The notes: a model not told the origin generated them from the sequence alone. 64,000 nt of DNA from an uncultured Chitinophagaceae bacterium (GCA_903895845.1 CAITVK010000072.1:17227-81226); one strand, 5' to 3'. Shown: positions 46,586 through 57,957, counted from the first letter of the stretch. Program-made: numbers and translations.

Positions 46586-46617
46586 AAAGGCTATCAGTAT
46601 TACTGGTAGCCTTTTTT
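46586..46617 (+). terminator. Terminator after the nitroreductase gene
   Basis: AAAGGCTATCAG..CTGGTAGCCTTTTTT, imperfect stem with one bulge and T tract. Confidence 0.8.
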
Positions 46618-46626
46618 GTTTTGGCT

Positions 46627-46906
46627 CAACACATAGGAACATAGCTACATAGAATACATAGGCTACGTAAACTATGTGTTCTATGTACCTATGTTTCTAT
46701 GTGTTAAATTCCTTTTTCCTTGTGTCCCTTGTGGTTAATCATTCTACGCCATTGCGGCTAAATTCTTTCCTCTATGTGTTCTAAGTACCTATGTTTCTGT
46801 GTGTTAAATTCCTTTTTCCTCATGTCCCTTGTGGCTACTCATTCTACGCCATTGCGGCTAAATTCTTTCCTCTATGTGTTCTATGTACCTATGTTTCTAT
46901 GTGTTT
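46627..46906. repeat. 100-bp tandem repeat, CTATGTACCTATGT family
   Basis: Unit 1 starts at 46671, unit 2 at 46771 and a partial third at 46871, each with ctatgtgttctatgtacctatgtttctatgtgttaa and then a cttgtgtcccttgtggtt...cgccattgcggctaaattctttcc part. Before unit 1 the sequence aacacataggaacatagc is the inverted form of the start. Related words occur at 590-712 and 59290-59395. The last partial copy abuts the sirtuin start. Confidence 0.88.
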
Positions 46907-46923
46907 AATATTACCTTTGAAAA

Positions 46924-47619
46924 ATGGAAACAAAGAAGAAACTAGTAGTGCTTACCGGTGCTGGCATCAGTGCAGAGAGTGGGTTGAAGACCTTTAGGGA
47001 CAGCGGTGGTCTTTGGGAGGGATATGATGTGTATGAAGTAGCTACCCCTAGGGGCTTTAAAACAAATCCCGAACTTGTATTGAAGTTTTATAACGAGCGT
47101 AGAAAAGATGTGGCTAAAGCCCAACCAAATGAAGCACACAAAGGATTAGCTGCTTTGGAGGCCTATTTTGATGTACACATCATTACCCAGAATATTGATG
47201 ACTTGCACGAACGTGCAGGTAGTACCAACGTAACACACTTGCACGGTGAGATATTTAAGATGCGTAGTGTACTTGATACCTCCAAAACCTATCCCATCAC
47301 AGGAGATATAAAACTGGGTGACCTTGCCCCCGACGGCGGACAATTAAGACCTTTTATTGTTTGGTTTGAGGAAGAAGTGCCGATGATAGAGGTGGCAGCC
47401 AGAATAGTGAGACAAGCAGCTATTTTTGTGGTGATAGGAACATCCCTACAGGTATATCCCGCAGCAGGACTAGTTAATTATGCGCCCTATCAGATACCCA
47501 AATACATCATCGACAAAAAGATTCCGTCAACCGATTCTATCTATAATCCTATCCTGATAGAGAAACCAGCTGTGGAAGGCGTGAAGGAACTAATTAAGTT
47601 GTTAGATAGTAGTTATTAG
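46924..47619 (+). CDS. cobB: Class III sirtuin-type NAD-dependent deacylase without zinc cysteines
   Basis: 231 residues. NAD motif GAGISAESG (12-20), TQNIDDLHERAG near 88-99, and catalytic H107 in THLHGE. The Y56-x2-R59 pair (FYNERR) marks the desuccinylase/demalonylase-type class. The protein contains no cysteine at all, so the four zinc ligands of typical CobB are missing; the corresponding segment reads TYPITGDIKLGDLAPDGGQLRP. Removal of acyl groups from lysines is inferred from the family. TACCTTTG lies only 5 bp before the ATG. Confidence 0.9.
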   Translation: METKKKLVVLTGAGISAESGLKTFRDSGGLWEGYDVYEVATPRGFKTNPELVLKFYNERRKDVAKAQPNEAHKGLAALEAYFDVHIITQNIDDLHERAGSTNVTHLHGEIFKMRSVLDTSKTYPITGDIKLGDLAPDGGQLRPFIVWFEEEVPMIEVAARIVRQAAIFVVIGTSLQVYPAAGLVNYAPYQIPKYIIDKKIPSTDSIYNPILIEKPAVEGVKELIKLLDSSY

Positions 47620-47730
47620 ATAGTAATAACTAACATCTACTAAACTAATATCTGCCTTTCAATAACTTTAGTCATATAATATCTCTATCAGAAAAAATAC
47701 CTTGCGGGCATTTATAGCAGCACAACATTT

Positions 47731-49281
47731 ATGAAAAGAACTATCAAATATTATCGCATCATCTGGCTCAGGCATGACCTCCCCGCAGGACTTTCCGTTT
47801 TTTTGGTTGCACTTCCCCTTTGTTTGGGTATTGCATTGGCATCGGGGGCACCACTTTATGCCGGGCTACTCTCTGGCATCATTGGCGGTTTAGTCGTTGC
47901 TCTGGTTAGTGGGGCTCAACTGGCGGTTTCGGGGCCTGCTGCTGGTTTGACAACTTTGGTTGCAGCCTCCATCATTTCATTGGGGGATTATAAACTCTTT
48001 CTACTGGCAGTTATAGTGGCTGGTTTGTTTCAGTTGTTATTAGGGGTTTTAAAACTAGGGGATATCGCCAACTATTTTCCCTCGGCAGTCATCAAAGGAA
48101 TGCTAGCGGCAATAGGTATTATCCTTATCTCCAAACAAATCCCTTTGGCACTCGGGTACGACAAACCCGACTTCTGGACGAGTGGCTTCCTCAATCTTTT
48201 CAGTTCAAAAAACTTTTTAGGTAATATCGAAAGCTTCAATCACCACATCACGATTGGTGCAATACTAATTTCGGTTGTTTCTTTAGTAATCATCATTCTA
48301 CTCCAACAACCCTTTGCCAAGAAATTAAAAGTGATTCCAACACCACTTTTAGTTGTTGTAACAGGCATCATCATAAACATCCTTTTTACCAATGCGGCTT
48401 CCGGCTTCTCACTCAAGCAAACGCAGTTAGTCAACATTCCATCCAACATATTTGCCAGTATTACCTTCCCTGAATTTTCTAAATTCTTTTCAAATATTGA
48501 GATATGGAAGGATGGATTAATTATTGGATTGCTGGCTACCCTGGAAACGCTACTTTGCATTGAGGCCGTTGATAAACTAGACAGGCGCAACCGTATCACC
48601 CCCGTAAACAGAGAACTGATTGCACAAGGAGTGGGCAATATGGTGTGCGGATTATTGGGCGCCATCCCTATGACGGCAGTGGTGGTAAGAGGTGCTGCCA
48701 ACGTAGATGCCGGCGGGCGAACTAAGCTTTCGGCTTTCACCCACGGGTTGTTTCTCTTGCTAGCAGTTCTACTGATTCCTTTCGTATTAAACAAAATTCC
48801 CTATGCTTCCTTAGCGGCTATACTACTGAGTACGGGTTACAATCTGACTAAACCCAAACTCTTCCGGAATATGTGGAGCCTCGGTTGGAAACAATTCCTC
48901 CCTTTTGTTTTTACAATCCTTGTGATTCTTTGTACCGATTTGTTGATTGGAGTAAGTATCGGGCTATTGATTTCAGTTTATTTTATTATTCAAAATAATT
49001 TTAAAACTGAATATAAAATCACCAAGACAAAGCATCTGGATATAGAGACGCATTACATTAAACTGAATAGCAACGTTACTTTTTTGAATAAAGTACAGCT
49101 AAGGAAGTCTTTGGACGAAGTGCCAGAATACAGCGTACTCACCATTGATGGTAGTAACTGCAATTTTATTGACTATGATATCCTCGAAATAATTAGTGAA
49201 TACCATAGTAAAGCACATGAAAGGCATATAGAATTGCACCTGATTGCCATTGAAACAGTGAATGTGACAGCAGTGCATTAA
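47731..49281 (+). CDS. SulP-family anion transporter
   Basis: 516 residues. Begins with the SulP pattern RHDLPAGLSVFLVALPLCLGIALASGAPLYAGLLSGIIGGLV, followed by SGAQLAVSGPAAGLTTLV, then ETLLCIEAVDKLDRRNRITPVNRELIAQGVGNMVCGLLGAIPMTAVVVRGAANV near 265-320. About 11 membrane segments, then a short STAS-like C-terminal domain (LTIDGSNCNFIDYDILEII). It could carry sulfate, bicarbonate or another anion; substrate not determinable. A carbonic anhydrase is often nearby in relatives, but not here. Confidence 0.92.
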   Translation: MKRTIKYYRIIWLRHDLPAGLSVFLVALPLCLGIALASGAPLYAGLLSGIIGGLVVALVSGAQLAVSGPAAGLTTLVAASIISLGDYKLFLLAVIVAGLFQLLLGVLKLGDIANYFPSAVIKGMLAAIGIILISKQIPLALGYDKPDFWTSGFLNLFSSKNFLGNIESFNHHITIGAILISVVSLVIIILLQQPFAKKLKVIPTPLLVVVTGIIINILFTNAASGFSLKQTQLVNIPSNIFASITFPEFSKFFSNIEIWKDGLIIGLLATLETLLCIEAVDKLDRRNRITPVNRELIAQGVGNMVCGLLGAIPMTAVVVRGAANVDAGGRTKLSAFTHGLFLLLAVLLIPFVLNKIPYASLAAILLSTGYNLTKPKLFRNMWSLGWKQFLPFVFTILVILCTDLLIGVSIGLLISVYFIIQNNFKTEYKITKTKHLDIETHYIKLNSNVTFLNKVQLRKSLDEVPEYSVLTIDGSNCNFIDYDILEIISEYHSKAHERHIELHLIAIETVNVTAVH

Positions 49282-49294
49282 ATAATTGATACGG

Positions 49295-49419
49295 GATAAT
49301 TGATAATTGACACCAAAAAAACTATACCTCTAAGAGGTCTTCTTAAAAGGGTTTATAGTCGCTTTTTGGGAGAAAATGGGTGATAGACAATAAATTTTAG
49401 GTATCAATTATCAATTATC
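49295..49419. repeat. Foldback element, GATAATTGATAATTG arms
   Basis: Left arm GATAATTGATAATTGACACC (49295-49314) and right arm GGTATCAATTATCAATTATC (49400-49419), 19 of 20 pairs. It fills the gap between the SulP and aminotransferase genes. Same words occur near 59463-59485. Confidence 0.88.
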
Positions 49420-49485
49420 AATTAAAAACTCTGCCTTTTTATTGCCAGAACCCGTTTCTTTGCAGTCCGAAAAATTTATAGCGAT

Positions 49486-50676
49486 ATGCAATTATCATCT
49501 TTATTAGACCGTTTCGCTGAACCCGAAACGCTGAAAATGGCCAAATTGGGCCGTGAGTTAAGGGCACAAGGTATCGACGTAATCGACCTTAGCCTTGGTG
49601 AACCAGATTTTGATACCCCTCAGCACATAAAGGACGCTGCAATAAAGGCTATCAACGACAACTTTAGTCATTATACCCCGGTTGCAGGTTATGCAGACCT
49701 AAGAGAAGCAGTTTGCACTAAGTTGAAACGCGATAACAATTTGGATTACAAGCCAGAGAATATTGTAACATCTACAGGTGCAAAACAAAGTTTGGCAAAT
49801 GCAATCCTTGCTTTGGTTGATGATGGCGATGAAGTAATTATCCCAACACCTTATTGGGTTACCTATAGTGAATTGGTGAAGATTGCCCGTGGTAAAGTAG
49901 TAGAAATACATACTAATCTGGAAGATGGTTTCAAGGTAACGCCCGAGCAACTGGAAGCAGCTATCACGCACAAGACAAAAGTGTTCATGTTCTCCTCACC
50001 TTGTAACCCTTCTGGTGCTGTTTATAGCAAAGCAGAGTTGGAAGGTTTGGTTGCAATATTTAAGAAATATCCAAACATCATCATCCTTGCAGATGAAATT
50101 TATGAATACATCAACTTTGTAGGTGCGCACGAAAGCATCGCTCAATTTGAAGAGATAAAAAGTAGGGTTGTGTTGATAAACGGATTGAGTAAAGGCTTTG
50201 CAATGACTGGCTGGAGATTGGGTTATATTGCTGCTGATGTGGCAATTGCCAAAGCATGCGAAAAGCTGCAAGGACAGTTTACAAGCGGCACTTGTTCCAT
50301 CACGCAGAAAGCGGGTGTAGTTGCATTGACTACCGACTTGAAGCCAAGCTTTGAAATGACCGACGAATTTGCTCGCAGAAGAGTAAGAACAATGGAATTG
50401 GTAAGGGCAATCCTTGGCATCAAGTGTTTTGAACCAGAAGGCGCATTCTACATCTTCCCAGACGTAAGCAGCTATTATGGCAAAAGCAATGGCGAAGAAA
50501 CAATTAAGAATTCTGCTGACTTCAGCATGTATTTGTTGAATACTGCACACGTATCCAGCGTAATGGGAGATGCTTTTGGCGAACCTAATTGTGTACGTTT
50601 CTCTTTTGCTAACAATATGGCAAACATTGAAAGGGCTTGGGTTCGTATTGCAGACGCCTTGGCTAAATTAAAATAG
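49486..50676 (+). CDS. PLP-dependent aminotransferase (aspartate aminotransferase-like)
   Basis: 396 residues, class I/II fold. DLSLGEPDFDTP near 34-45, TSTGAKQSL (95-103), SPCNPSGAVY (171-180), and PLP lysine K236 in NGLSKGFAMTGWRLGY. The closest family is the Thermus-type aspartate aminotransferase (AspC/AspB), but related enzymes act on other amino acids and even prephenate. A strong terminator follows. Confidence 0.92.
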   Translation: MQLSSLLDRFAEPETLKMAKLGRELRAQGIDVIDLSLGEPDFDTPQHIKDAAIKAINDNFSHYTPVAGYADLREAVCTKLKRDNNLDYKPENIVTSTGAKQSLANAILALVDDGDEVIIPTPYWVTYSELVKIARGKVVEIHTNLEDGFKVTPEQLEAAITHKTKVFMFSSPCNPSGAVYSKAELEGLVAIFKKYPNIIILADEIYEYINFVGAHESIAQFEEIKSRVVLINGLSKGFAMTGWRLGYIAADVAIAKACEKLQGQFTSGTCSITQKAGVVALTTDLKPSFEMTDEFARRRVRTMELVRAILGIKCFEPEGAFYIFPDVSSYYGKSNGEETIKNSADFSMYLLNTAHVSSVMGDAFGEPNCVRFSFANNMANIERAWVRIADALAKLK

Positions 50677-50692
50677 TAATCAATCAATAAAG

Positions 50693-50726
50693 AAAAAAGC
50701 CCTCAGCATCTCTGAGGGCTTTTTTT
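50693..50726 (+). terminator. Terminator after the aminotransferase gene
   Basis: AAAAAAGCCCTCAG-catct-CTGAGGGCTTTTTT, 14-bp stem with T tract. Confidence 0.93.
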
Positions 50727-50798
50727 ATGCGCTTATCTTCTATCTGTTTACAGTCTGAAAACTTCTAATGTCTGTATCTGGCAACTTGTAACCTGCTA

Positions 50799-51530
50799 CT
50801 AATTATTTACCGACTGCTCAATCTGGATGTTGTTAAGTGCTTTTGCGGCTGTTAAACTAGCCTGCGTCATCAATACAAACGTATAGATTTTCTGAGATAC
50901 CAACGTATCTGACACCTGGGTTAAATTGGTAGCAGTTGGCGAAGTAATAAACAGCGTAGTCGTGTATATGCCTGAAGGTATCGTATCGAAATTCTCATAA
51001 CCACTATAACTCTCATGATCCAAAAAGTTTCGGTTATTGAATATCAAAGGGGTATTTCCCGGAGAAAAAAGCTTTACGCCAATATAACTGTACCATGCCT
51101 GTGTCCTGAAATCGAGTATCCTGATTTCTGAATTGCCTACAGAAGGAGTCTTTAAATTATCCGGTACTATTGATAGAAACCAACTGTAACCTACTCTGTA
51201 CACGAAACAAGAGTAGTTTTTACCTGCTAGCAAATCAACATTTTGGTTTATAATGGTATCGTTGCTAAAGGTTACGATGATGTTATTGGTTCCAACAACA
51301 CCTGTTGTGTAGCTAAGTGGATAATACTTTGCAACGCCACCCAGATTGTTGGTATTGTTTAATGTAATGTAGACATTACCATAATCCATTACATTATAAA
51401 ACATAATGTTTGGAAGGGTTGTACTTGTTTTGATGGTATCTGTTGGTGTAGAGGAAGTACCGTTGCTTACTTGCTTGTAGCAAGATGAAAAAAGCGTAGT
51501 AAATAGTATTGCAAAAAGAAAGTATTTCAT
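50799..51530 (-). CDS. DUF4397-type lipoprotein
   Basis: 243 residues. Lipoprotein signal peptide ending FSSCYKQ, so lipid-anchored in the envelope. Mature part is beta-rich with features of DUF4397 (NIMFYNVMDYGNVYITLN, later EIRILDFRTQAWYSY and SGIYTTTLFITSP). DUF4397 proteins are surface lipoproteins of unknown function. It follows the PKD protein by 26 bp on the same strand and probably shares its transcript. Confidence 0.78.
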   Translation of the reverse strand: MKYFLFAILFTTLFSSCYKQVSNGTSSTPTDTIKTSTTLPNIMFYNVMDYGNVYITLNNTNNLGGVAKYYPLSYTTGVVGTNNIIVTFSNDTIINQNVDLLAGKNYSCFVYRVGYSWFLSIVPDNLKTPSVGNSEIRILDFRTQAWYSYIGVKLFSPGNTPLIFNNRNFLDHESYSGYENFDTIPSGIYTTTLFITSPTATNLTQVSDTLVSQKIYTFVLMTQASLTAAKALNNIQIEQSVNN

Positions 51531-51556
51531 AATTAAGTATGGGTTATTGCTGTCAT

Positions 51557-52309
51557 TTACTTAGCAGGTATTGTAATTATTTTAGTTGCCGTACCTGTGC
51601 ATCCTCCACTGTTAATAGCAGTGAGTGTAACCACAAATGTTTGAGCGGATGATTGTTGTACGTATGGATGTGTTACATAAGTTGATGTTGTAGGCAATGT
51701 GTTACCATCACCAAAACTCCAATTGTAACTAGATGAAAGCGTCGATTTGCTATTGAACGCATAAATATTACCACCCGAATTTGGATTTGTTGTTACTGCC
51801 GTAAAGGCGGCTACAGGTGTATTGGCAGCTCCTACAAGTGTAATTTTTATAGTATTACTTATCAAGGCCCTTCCACCCGAATCTACTTTTACCAATACAG
51901 AATAAGTGCCTGCCAGTGCATATATATTCGTTACGGAAGCTGGCCCAGAGGTGATAGAAGGGCTATTATCGCCAAAGTACCACTCGTAAGTTGCATTCTT
52001 AATCTTTCGGGAGGGGGTTGCTGTAAAGTTCACAACAATGTTGGAATCAACACAAAGGTTTTGCACTGTATCTGTAATGGTAACAGAATCAATTCCTGCT
52101 GGTGTACCCGTACTTGTACTACCTCCACCAGAAGTATCACCCGTATTGGTAGGCGGAATGTAAGTAGGTTTGGATGGATCACTCGTTGTAGTTGCAGGGC
52201 CTGTGCTTCCGGTGATGTTGGCATTACCCGTATTATCTATCTCCTGCGTACAGGCTGTGACAAATAATATCAGTAGTACTGATATAAATAAACGGGTGTA
52301 AAATCTCAT
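51557..52309 (-). CDS. PKD-domain lipoprotein
   Basis: 250 residues. Signal peptide with lipobox LILFVTACTQE, then a Gly/Ser/Thr-rich linker (SGGGSTSTGTPAGIDSV) and two PKD-like folds: one near 85-155 (YEWYFGDNSPSITSG) and one near 165-245 (YNWSFGDGNTLPTTSTYVTHPY). It would be anchored at the cell surface and bind other proteins or glycans. First gene of a two-gene operon with the DUF4397 lipoprotein; a full-consensus promoter lies upstream. Confidence 0.85.
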   Translation of the reverse strand: MRFYTRLFISVLLILFVTACTQEIDNTGNANITGSTGPATTTSDPSKPTYIPPTNTGDTSGGGSTSTGTPAGIDSVTITDTVQNLCVDSNIVVNFTATPSRKIKNATYEWYFGDNSPSITSGPASVTNIYALAGTYSVLVKVDSGGRALISNTIKITLVGAANTPVAAFTAVTTNPNSGGNIYAFNSKSTLSSSYNWSFGDGNTLPTTSTYVTHPYVQQSSAQTFVVTLTAINSGGCTGTATKIITIPAK

Positions 52310-52379
52310 TAATATATTAATTACAGTTTAGATAACTACTCATAGACACTTTTTATTGTGTCTGTTGATAAAAAGAGGG

Positions 52380-52410
52380 CAAAAGTAGAATAAAATAAGC
52401 GCAATGTCAA
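52380..52410 (-). promoter_or_regulatory. Promoter of the PKD/DUF4397 lipoprotein operon
   Basis: On the minus strand TTG (52408-52410) and TACTTTTG (52380-52387), full -7 match, 20 bp spacing, about 70 bp before the start codon. Confidence 0.72.
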
Positions 52411-52494
52411 TCAAAATAACCCTAGAAATCCTGCTCTCTAAAAATACTTTGTGGAACCTGCAACCATGTTACACACTTTGGATACCATCTCGGA

Positions 52495-52704
52495 GAGGCT
52501 TCCACCAGCATTCATGGAGCTTCCATTAACCTCCATGAAGCTTCCATCAGCCTTCATGGAGCTTTCATTAGCCCTCATGGAGCTTTCATTAGCCCTCATG
52601 GAGCTTCCATTAACCCTCATGAAGCTTCCATTAACCTTCATGAAGCTTCCATTAGCCTTCATGGAGCTTCCATCAGCCCTCATGGAGCTTCCATTAACCT
52701 TCAT
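52495..52704. repeat. 21-bp-period array 7 (GGAGCTTCCATTA core)
   Basis: Ten contiguous 21-bp units. Consensus GGAGCTTCCATTARCCYTCA; units differ mostly at G/A 2, C/T 9, T/C 12 and R. This is the least diverged array. It contains the near-palindrome atGAAGCTTCcat. It lies between divergent transcription units (lipoprotein operon and Fe-ADH). Open frames of 88 and 85 codons across it are explained by the period. Confidence 0.95.
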
Positions 52705-53037
52705 GTAGGCTTAACAGATGTTGGTGAAGAACACTATCTAGCATAAGAATGTTTGATTATGAGTGATTGGTGTAATGACACTATAATTTCCATAGTCGTC
52801 ACTTAATGTATGCCCCACTTTCGGGGTCTGGTTTATCAATCCTTTCAAAGACTGCTCGTTATTAAAGTTTGAATAAATACAAATCCCAGCTAGCTCAATT
52901 ACATCCCTAAAAATCAAAAAGGGTACACTAATGAGGGTGTATTAACAATACATCTAGCAATTATTTATACACCGTTTAAAATCTTTGCAACAACGAGCGG
53001 GTTTATTTCTCACTTTCGTGTCTTAAATATAGAGATT
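52705..53037. other. Gap between array 7 and Fe-ADH gene
   Basis: 333 bp with no gene or array. A promoter for the Fe-ADH gene must lie here; aatctttg at about 52980 is one or two mismatches from TAnnTTTG. Confidence 0.35.
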
Positions 53038-54111
53038 ATGAAGTTCCGCAATTTTAAAATGGTTAGCTACGTCGTTTATGGACGGGGTAGTTTTAACCAG
53101 TTGGATGAAATACTAGCACCGCAACGCAAAGGGGATGCCCCTATGATTTTCTTGGTAGATCATTTCTTTGAAGGAAAGGCCTTGCCAAACAGGATTCCGC
53201 TGAGAGGAAAAGATAAAATTATTTATGCCGATGTAACCCACGAGCCAAAAACAAAACAAGTAGATGCACTAGCGCACGATTTGAAAGAAGAATTCGGTAC
53301 CGTTAGTGGCATCATTGGTATTGGAGGTGGCAGTACGATGGATCTGGCAAAAGCGGTTAGTTTGATGATGACCAATCCTGGTTCTAGTGCCGATTATCAA
53401 GGATGGGATCTGGTGCAACAGGCAGGCGTTTACAAAGCAGGCATACCAACGTTGAGCGGAACAGGCGCTGAGGTTTCTCGTACAACCGTATTGACAGGCC
53501 CGATAAGAAAGCTAGGTATGAACAGCGACTTCACTCCTTTCGATCAGATTGTCTTAGATCCTGAATTAATAAAAGATGCGCCCGTTAATCAACGTTTTTA
53601 TACAGGGATGGATTGCTATATCCATTGTATAGAAAGTTTGCAAGGCACTTATCTGAATGAATTCAGTAAGAGTTATGGAGATAAAGCATTACAGCTTTGT
53701 CGCGAAGTGTTTTTGGGAACCCAAGAATGGACAGAAGAACACGATGAAAAGCTGATGATGGCTTCTTATGCTGGCGGAATGAGCATTGCCTACAGTCAGG
53801 TGGGCGTTGCACATGCAGTAAGCTATGGATTAAGTTATTTGTTAGGCACCAAACATGGTGTTGGCAATTGTATTGTGATGAATCATATTGGAGAGTATTA
53901 TCCTGAAGGAGTTGCTGAATTTAAACGGATGGTAGCTGAGAATAACATTGATATTCCGCAAGGGATCTGTAAGGGACTGAGCGATGAGGAGTTTGAAAAA
54001 ATGATTAATGTAAGTATTGGCATGAAACCTCTTTGGGAAAATGCACTTGGGAAAGACTGGGAGAAAATAATGACAAGAGAAAAGTTAAGGGCTTTGTATG
54101 AGAAGTTGTAG
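53038..54111 (+). CDS. Iron-containing alcohol dehydrogenase, KdnB-like
   Basis: 357 residues. Fe-ADH family: YGRGSFNQLDEIL near 14-26, NAD site GIGGGSTMDLAKA near 96-108, and metal-ligand region with HGVGNCIVMNHIG. MDCYIHCIESLQG near 192-204 gives the expected His. Overall it resembles KdnB, an oxidase for 3-deoxy-D-manno-octulosonate involved in 8-amino-Kdo lipid A, more than butanol dehydrogenases; no aminotransferase partner (KdnA) is adjacent, so this is tentative. An alternative is a general Fe-ADH. Confidence 0.75.
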   Translation: MKFRNFKMVSYVVYGRGSFNQLDEILAPQRKGDAPMIFLVDHFFEGKALPNRIPLRGKDKIIYADVTHEPKTKQVDALAHDLKEEFGTVSGIIGIGGGSTMDLAKAVSLMMTNPGSSADYQGWDLVQQAGVYKAGIPTLSGTGAEVSRTTVLTGPIRKLGMNSDFTPFDQIVLDPELIKDAPVNQRFYTGMDCYIHCIESLQGTYLNEFSKSYGDKALQLCREVFLGTQEWTEEHDEKLMMASYAGGMSIAYSQVGVAHAVSYGLSYLLGTKHGVGNCIVMNHIGEYYPEGVAEFKRMVAENNIDIPQGICKGLSDEEFEKMINVSIGMKPLWENALGKDWEKIMTREKLRALYEKL

Positions 54112-54165
54112 AGACTAAGAAGTTTATTGTTTGCTAACAAGACAACTTCGATTGTATTAAATTAA

Positions 54166-54200
54166 GAAGGCTATCCAAATTTGGATAGCCTTTCTTTTTT
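54166..54200 (+). terminator. Terminator after the Fe-ADH gene
   Basis: Perfect palindrome AAGGCTATCCAAATTTGGAT with continuing complement and T-rich tail. Confidence 0.9.
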
Positions 54201-54224
54201 AAAGCAATTAAAAGACAGATTGAA

Positions 54225-54431
54225 TTAGAAAGATTGCTTTGCTACTCCATCAGCAATAGCTTGTAAAGCTTTTGCTTCACCCAAGATAGCTGCCATCTTG
54301 TTTCCTTTGCCATCATTTCCAGCGGCCAGATAACCACCTCTTGACGTCTTAGTAATCACGGCATCATGCATTGGTACATTCTTTTCTTTTGTCTTTAAGC
54401 AATACGCCTTGATAAATTTACTTGTATCCAT
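54225..54431 (-). CDS. Small protein resembling DUF5679 but without cysteines at key sites
   Basis: 68 residues, MDTSKFIKAYCLKTKEKNVP at the start and DAVITKTSRGGYLAAGNDGKGNKMAAIL later. The spacing recalls DUF5679 zinc ribbons (YCVKCKxK...M...G.xA..G...CGTKM), but only one cysteine remains (C11). It is probably a non-metal variant of that small domain; recognition is tentative. Its own start context, close to the Fe-ADH terminator and gyrB, suggests a separate small gene. Confidence 0.6.
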   Translation of the reverse strand: MDTSKFIKAYCLKTKEKNVPMHDAVITKTSRGGYLAAGNDGKGNKMAAILGEAKALQAIADGVAKQSF

Positions 54432-54608
54432 CTTATTTAATTTTTATGCCTTAGTATATTAGTATATTTTTTATAATATTCCATAAGGCAAGTGAAAAAA
54501 ACTGTTACGACCACAAACTACAGGAATAATTTCGAATATTCATCACGTTGTTAATAAAACATTACCACATTGTTAATAACATTCACATAACACACACATT
54601 TTCGCTAT

Positions 54609-56606
<1,998 letters not shown>

Positions 56607-56767
56607 TTACTCTGTTTATAAAGAGCGGTCGAAGATACTGCTTTTGTAACTTAATAGATTAGTTTGAACCCATTGGTTTTCCACATATAAACTACAGCTA
56701 CCAACAGTGTAAGGGGGTGGACTTTTTATCTGCATCCCCAAACTGTATTTTTACAATCAAGAACATT

Positions 56768-56775
56768 TATGTTTG
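56768..56775 (+). promoter_or_regulatory. -7 box TATGTTTG before the DUF2452 gene
   Basis: Full match to TAnnTTTG, 52 bp before ATG 56828. No clear -33 TTG. Confidence 0.5.
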
Positions 56776-56827
56776 CTAGGTGTAAATAGATGTTCAGTTT
56801 ATTTATTTTACTAAGAGATTTAAGAAA

Positions 56828-57616
56828 ATGGTTCAAGCATATAACTTTCTGGCATCGTGGCAATTGTTTCCTGAGAAATGTGATTTCCAGAATGGGATTA
56901 TTCCCAAGAGTGGCAATTATAAGATAGATAGTGTGCAGCAAGGGAAACAATTGAGCATTACCAACAACTGGGTATCTGTTACCAATGATGCTTTTCATAC
57001 TGAATATACTACCATTCCCGATGGTATATTGCATCCCTATGAAGGGCATGAGTTTGCAGATGGCATTCAATCGACCATCACCAATGCCAGTACTATTGTT
57101 ACTGTTTTTTGTAAAGCAGGGGAAGCGGTTTTGGAAATAATACATGAGATATTACCTAATGGCTATCTTAAGATTACTCAAAAAGGAACTACGGAAGCTG
57201 GGCAGCCCTTCACTAACGTTGAGATTTATCATAAACAACTAAGTGTATTACCGTATGCCTCAAGTGCGGCTGGTGTTGCAATCAGGCCTACCAAAGAGGG
57301 TGTGATTAAGCACAAAGCCCTGACTGCCATGGAAGAGCAGACCAATATGCACCTGAACCAGATAAAAGAGCAGATAGAATTACTTGCACGGCAGGCACAA
57401 GAAATTCAGAAAAGAAGAGAGTTAAGTCTGATGATTTATGAGGCTGCACTCAGGTTTAAGCCGCAGATAGGACAGGTCTATCATTTGTATGAAGACCATG
57501 ATGGCAGCAATGCATTATCACTCATTTCACCAACGGATTGGGGCGGCAGTGGACGTTTCAAACAGTTTGTTGCTTCGGTAAGATTGCTTGCAGATCATAC
57601 CTGGGTAGAGGTGTAA
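56828..57616 (+). CDS. DUF2452 protein with N-terminal beta domain
   Basis: 262 residues. The C-terminal part from about 130 is DUF2452: LPYASSAAGVAIRPTKEGVIKHKALTAMEEQ near 143-173, MHLNQIKEQIELLARQAQEIQKRR as coiled helix, and IGQVYHLYEDHDGS...ISPTDWGG to the end (LLADHTWVEV). Residues 1-125 form a separate beta-rich domain (lipocalin-like: FLASWQLFPEKC, YKIDSVQQGKQLSI). Function unknown. Its 3' end and downstream array have been copied to 44.6-44.9 kb. Confidence 0.82.
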   Translation: MVQAYNFLASWQLFPEKCDFQNGIIPKSGNYKIDSVQQGKQLSITNNWVSVTNDAFHTEYTTIPDGILHPYEGHEFADGIQSTITNASTIVTVFCKAGEAVLEIIHEILPNGYLKITQKGTTEAGQPFTNVEIYHKQLSVLPYASSAAGVAIRPTKEGVIKHKALTAMEEQTNMHLNQIKEQIELLARQAQEIQKRRELSLMIYEAALRFKPQIGQVYHLYEDHDGSNALSLISPTDWGGSGRFKQFVASVRLLADHTWVEV

Positions 57617-57625
57617 GGACTGAAC

Positions 57626-57709
57626 CGCTCAAAATCATGTTGCTCTGCGCCGAGATTATATTGCTTTCAGTTAAGATTATATTGCTTTTAGGCAATGATT
57701 TTGATTGTT
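57626..57709. repeat. 21-bp-period array 9 (short, downstream of DUF2452)
   Basis: Four 21-bp units beginning 10 bp after the DUF2452 stop. They carry attatattgctttc-like words, the complement of the AGAGCAAT-type units of array 6. The first unit (cgctcaaaatcatgttgctc) is identical to the last unit of array 6 read from the other strand. Here the array is short; at 44.6 kb it is longer. Confidence 0.85.
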
Positions 57710-57957
57710 CCTCGTCATTTCTTAAAATCTAAACCAATAACACCAACTTACTTTTAAATATAATTGTTCTGTTTGATTTATTTAGTTATACATTACAGCC
57801 ATATTTAACACGAGGTGCCCGCCGAGCCTTTTCTTTTCAATGAATAAATGCTTTGAATGAAAAAAATGATTGTTGCCTCATCGGTTTATAAATACCTACT
57901 CAACCTTATTTTATTGGCTTCTTCAATTCATACTCCGCCACGATTTCGGGATTGTAT
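57710..57957. other. Gap between two repeat arrays
   Basis: About 250 bp, AT-rich, no gene or repeat recognised. Confidence 0.4.

Noticed and set aside
52438..52708. 88- and 85-codon frames over array 7
   Set aside because: Both strands are open through the array for the same arithmetical reason.
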